The position numbers and the translations under genes are program-made. This document shows, in pieces, positions 63,434-64,000 of a stretch of 64,000 bases of DNA; the stretch's first letter is position 1; every line of letters begins with the position of its first letter. The DNA is taken from assembly GCF_013248905.1 (NCBI RefSeq), contig NZ_JABRVS010000001.1, positions 4,836,001 to 4,900,000 on the forward strand. Direction: 5' to 3'. The notes beneath the pieces are model-generated. The model ran no database searches, was not told where the DNA came from, and worked only from the letters and a program-made list of their open reading frames with translations. The DNA is from Shewanella sp. VB17 (GTDB lineage Bacteria; Pseudomonadota; Gammaproteobacteria; Enterobacterales; Shewanellaceae).

Positions 63434-64000
63434 TTACTTTTTAGCTTGTTTAACAACTAACATAGCTCTAACTTGCGGCAATGCAGTACCACCTAATGCT
63501 TCACGTTTAGCTAGACACGACTCGATGGTTAAGCAATCGTATACATCTTGTTCTATAATGTCCGCAAAAGTTTGCAAGCGTTCAAGAGAGAAATCCTCTA
63601 ACGCAACTTTCTCTTTTAGCGCATACACTACGACTTCACCGACCACATGATGTGCTTCTCTGAAAGGCATACCTTTAGCCACTAAATAGTCTGCTAATTC
63701 CGTTGAATTCGCATAACCTTGTTGAGCAGCCTGTAAGGTATTGTCGCGATTAACTTGTAAACCTGCCAGGACTAATGCTGCCATCTCCAAACAAATAGCC
63801 CAACTGTCCATCACATCGAATAAGCCCTCTTTATCTTCCTGCATATCTTTATTGTAGGCAAGAGGAAGGGCTTTCATCGTGGTTAAAATACCAATCAAAC
63901 TACCATAAACTCGGCCAGTTTTACCACGGATAAGCTCAAGAGCATCTGGATTCTTCTTCTGTGGCATTAAAGATGAACCTGATGTCACCTCATCGTCAAG
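63434..64000 (-). CDS. argH: Argininosuccinate lyase, C-terminal part
   Basis: About 188 codons visible; the frame continues past the window edge, so the 5' part is missing. The fumarase-superfamily signature GSSLMPQKKNPD (catalytic Ser loop) lies near the right edge, followed by LPLAYNKDMQEDKE and the C-terminal helices ANSTELADYLVAKGMPFREAHHVVG. Cleaves argininosuccinate to arginine and fumarate. The GTG at 63988 is an internal codon, not a start. Confidence 0.95.
   Translation of the reverse strand, partial: LDDEVTSGSSLMPQKKNPDALELIRGKTGRVYGSLIGILTTMKALPLAYNKDMQEDKEGLFDVMDSWAICLEMAALVLAGLQVNRDNTLQAAQQGYANSTELADYLVAKGMPFREAHHVVGEVVVYALKEKVALEDFSLERLQTFADIIEQDVYDCLTIESCLAKREALGGTALPQVRAMLVVKQAKK

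Overview
The window reads as the chromosome of a marine gammaproteobacterium, most likely Shewanella or a close relative. Two conserved gene blocks support this: rsmI-(divergent)-lpoA-yraN-diaA-dolP, and trpS-gph-rpe // dam-damX-aroB-aroK-pilQPONM // ponA. ZapB, YtfK and a dsbA-srkA unit appear in the same part of the window. Base composition is moderately AT-rich. No tRNA, rRNA operon or CRISPR array was seen. The one housekeeping RNA found is RNase P RNA (rnpB, minus strand, about 43.4-43.76 kb).

Layout. 0-25 kb is largely core. It holds a YihG-type acyltransferase (cut by the window edge), ilvE, an outer-membrane barrel gene followed by an RCC1-repeat gene, zapB, ytfK, dsbA-srkA-small ORF, a TonB-like anchored protein with 29 Glu-Pro dipeptides, an S9 peptidase, a SYLF lipid-binding protein, a LysR/(SnoaL-isochorismatase fusion) divergent pair, ygiQ, a ThrE-type exporter, an Omp85-like protein, a FolM-like reductase, and the glutathione-dependent formaldehyde detoxification pair frmA-fghA with its own divergent LysR. 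25-37.3 kb is an accessory region: vapBC, two unrecognised lipoproteins, a structured RNA resembling the 5' end of a group II intron abutting an IS110/IS1111-type element with a frameshifted transposase, an MFS transporter, an AHH-nuclease toxin with a DUF1629-like immunity gene, an IS3 fragment, two minus-strand genes that look like integron cassettes with an attC-like site, and a second-type signal peptidase I. Imperfect copies of the flanks of that lepB-like gene are scattered through the region. 37.3-43 kb carries an NAD(P)-binding protein, a DUF6058-like protein, a DMT exporter with a divergent LysR, and a secreted M4 metalloprotease with a carbohydrate-binding tail. 43.4-64 kb is core: rnpB, rsmI, the lpoA-yraN-diaA-dolP cluster, trpS-gph-rpe, two small membrane proteins, dam, damX, aroB, aroK, the type IV pilus assembly operon pilMNOPQ, ponA, and the C-terminal part of argH at the right edge.

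How genes work together. PilM-N-O-P form the inner-membrane alignment complex that connects to the PilQ secretin. LpoA activates PBP1a, and both lpoA and ponA lie in this window. FrmA and FghA are consecutive steps of formaldehyde oxidation. The AHH protein and the downstream gene look like a toxin-immunity pair, and vapBC is a classical type II toxin-antitoxin. The most unusual structure is the tandem duplication in which an outer-membrane barrel paralogue appears to have lost its body, which is now occupied by a seven-bladed RCC1 propeller gene. Also notable are the repeat-rich accessory region around the extra lepB and the IS110-type element with room for a bridge (seeker) RNA.
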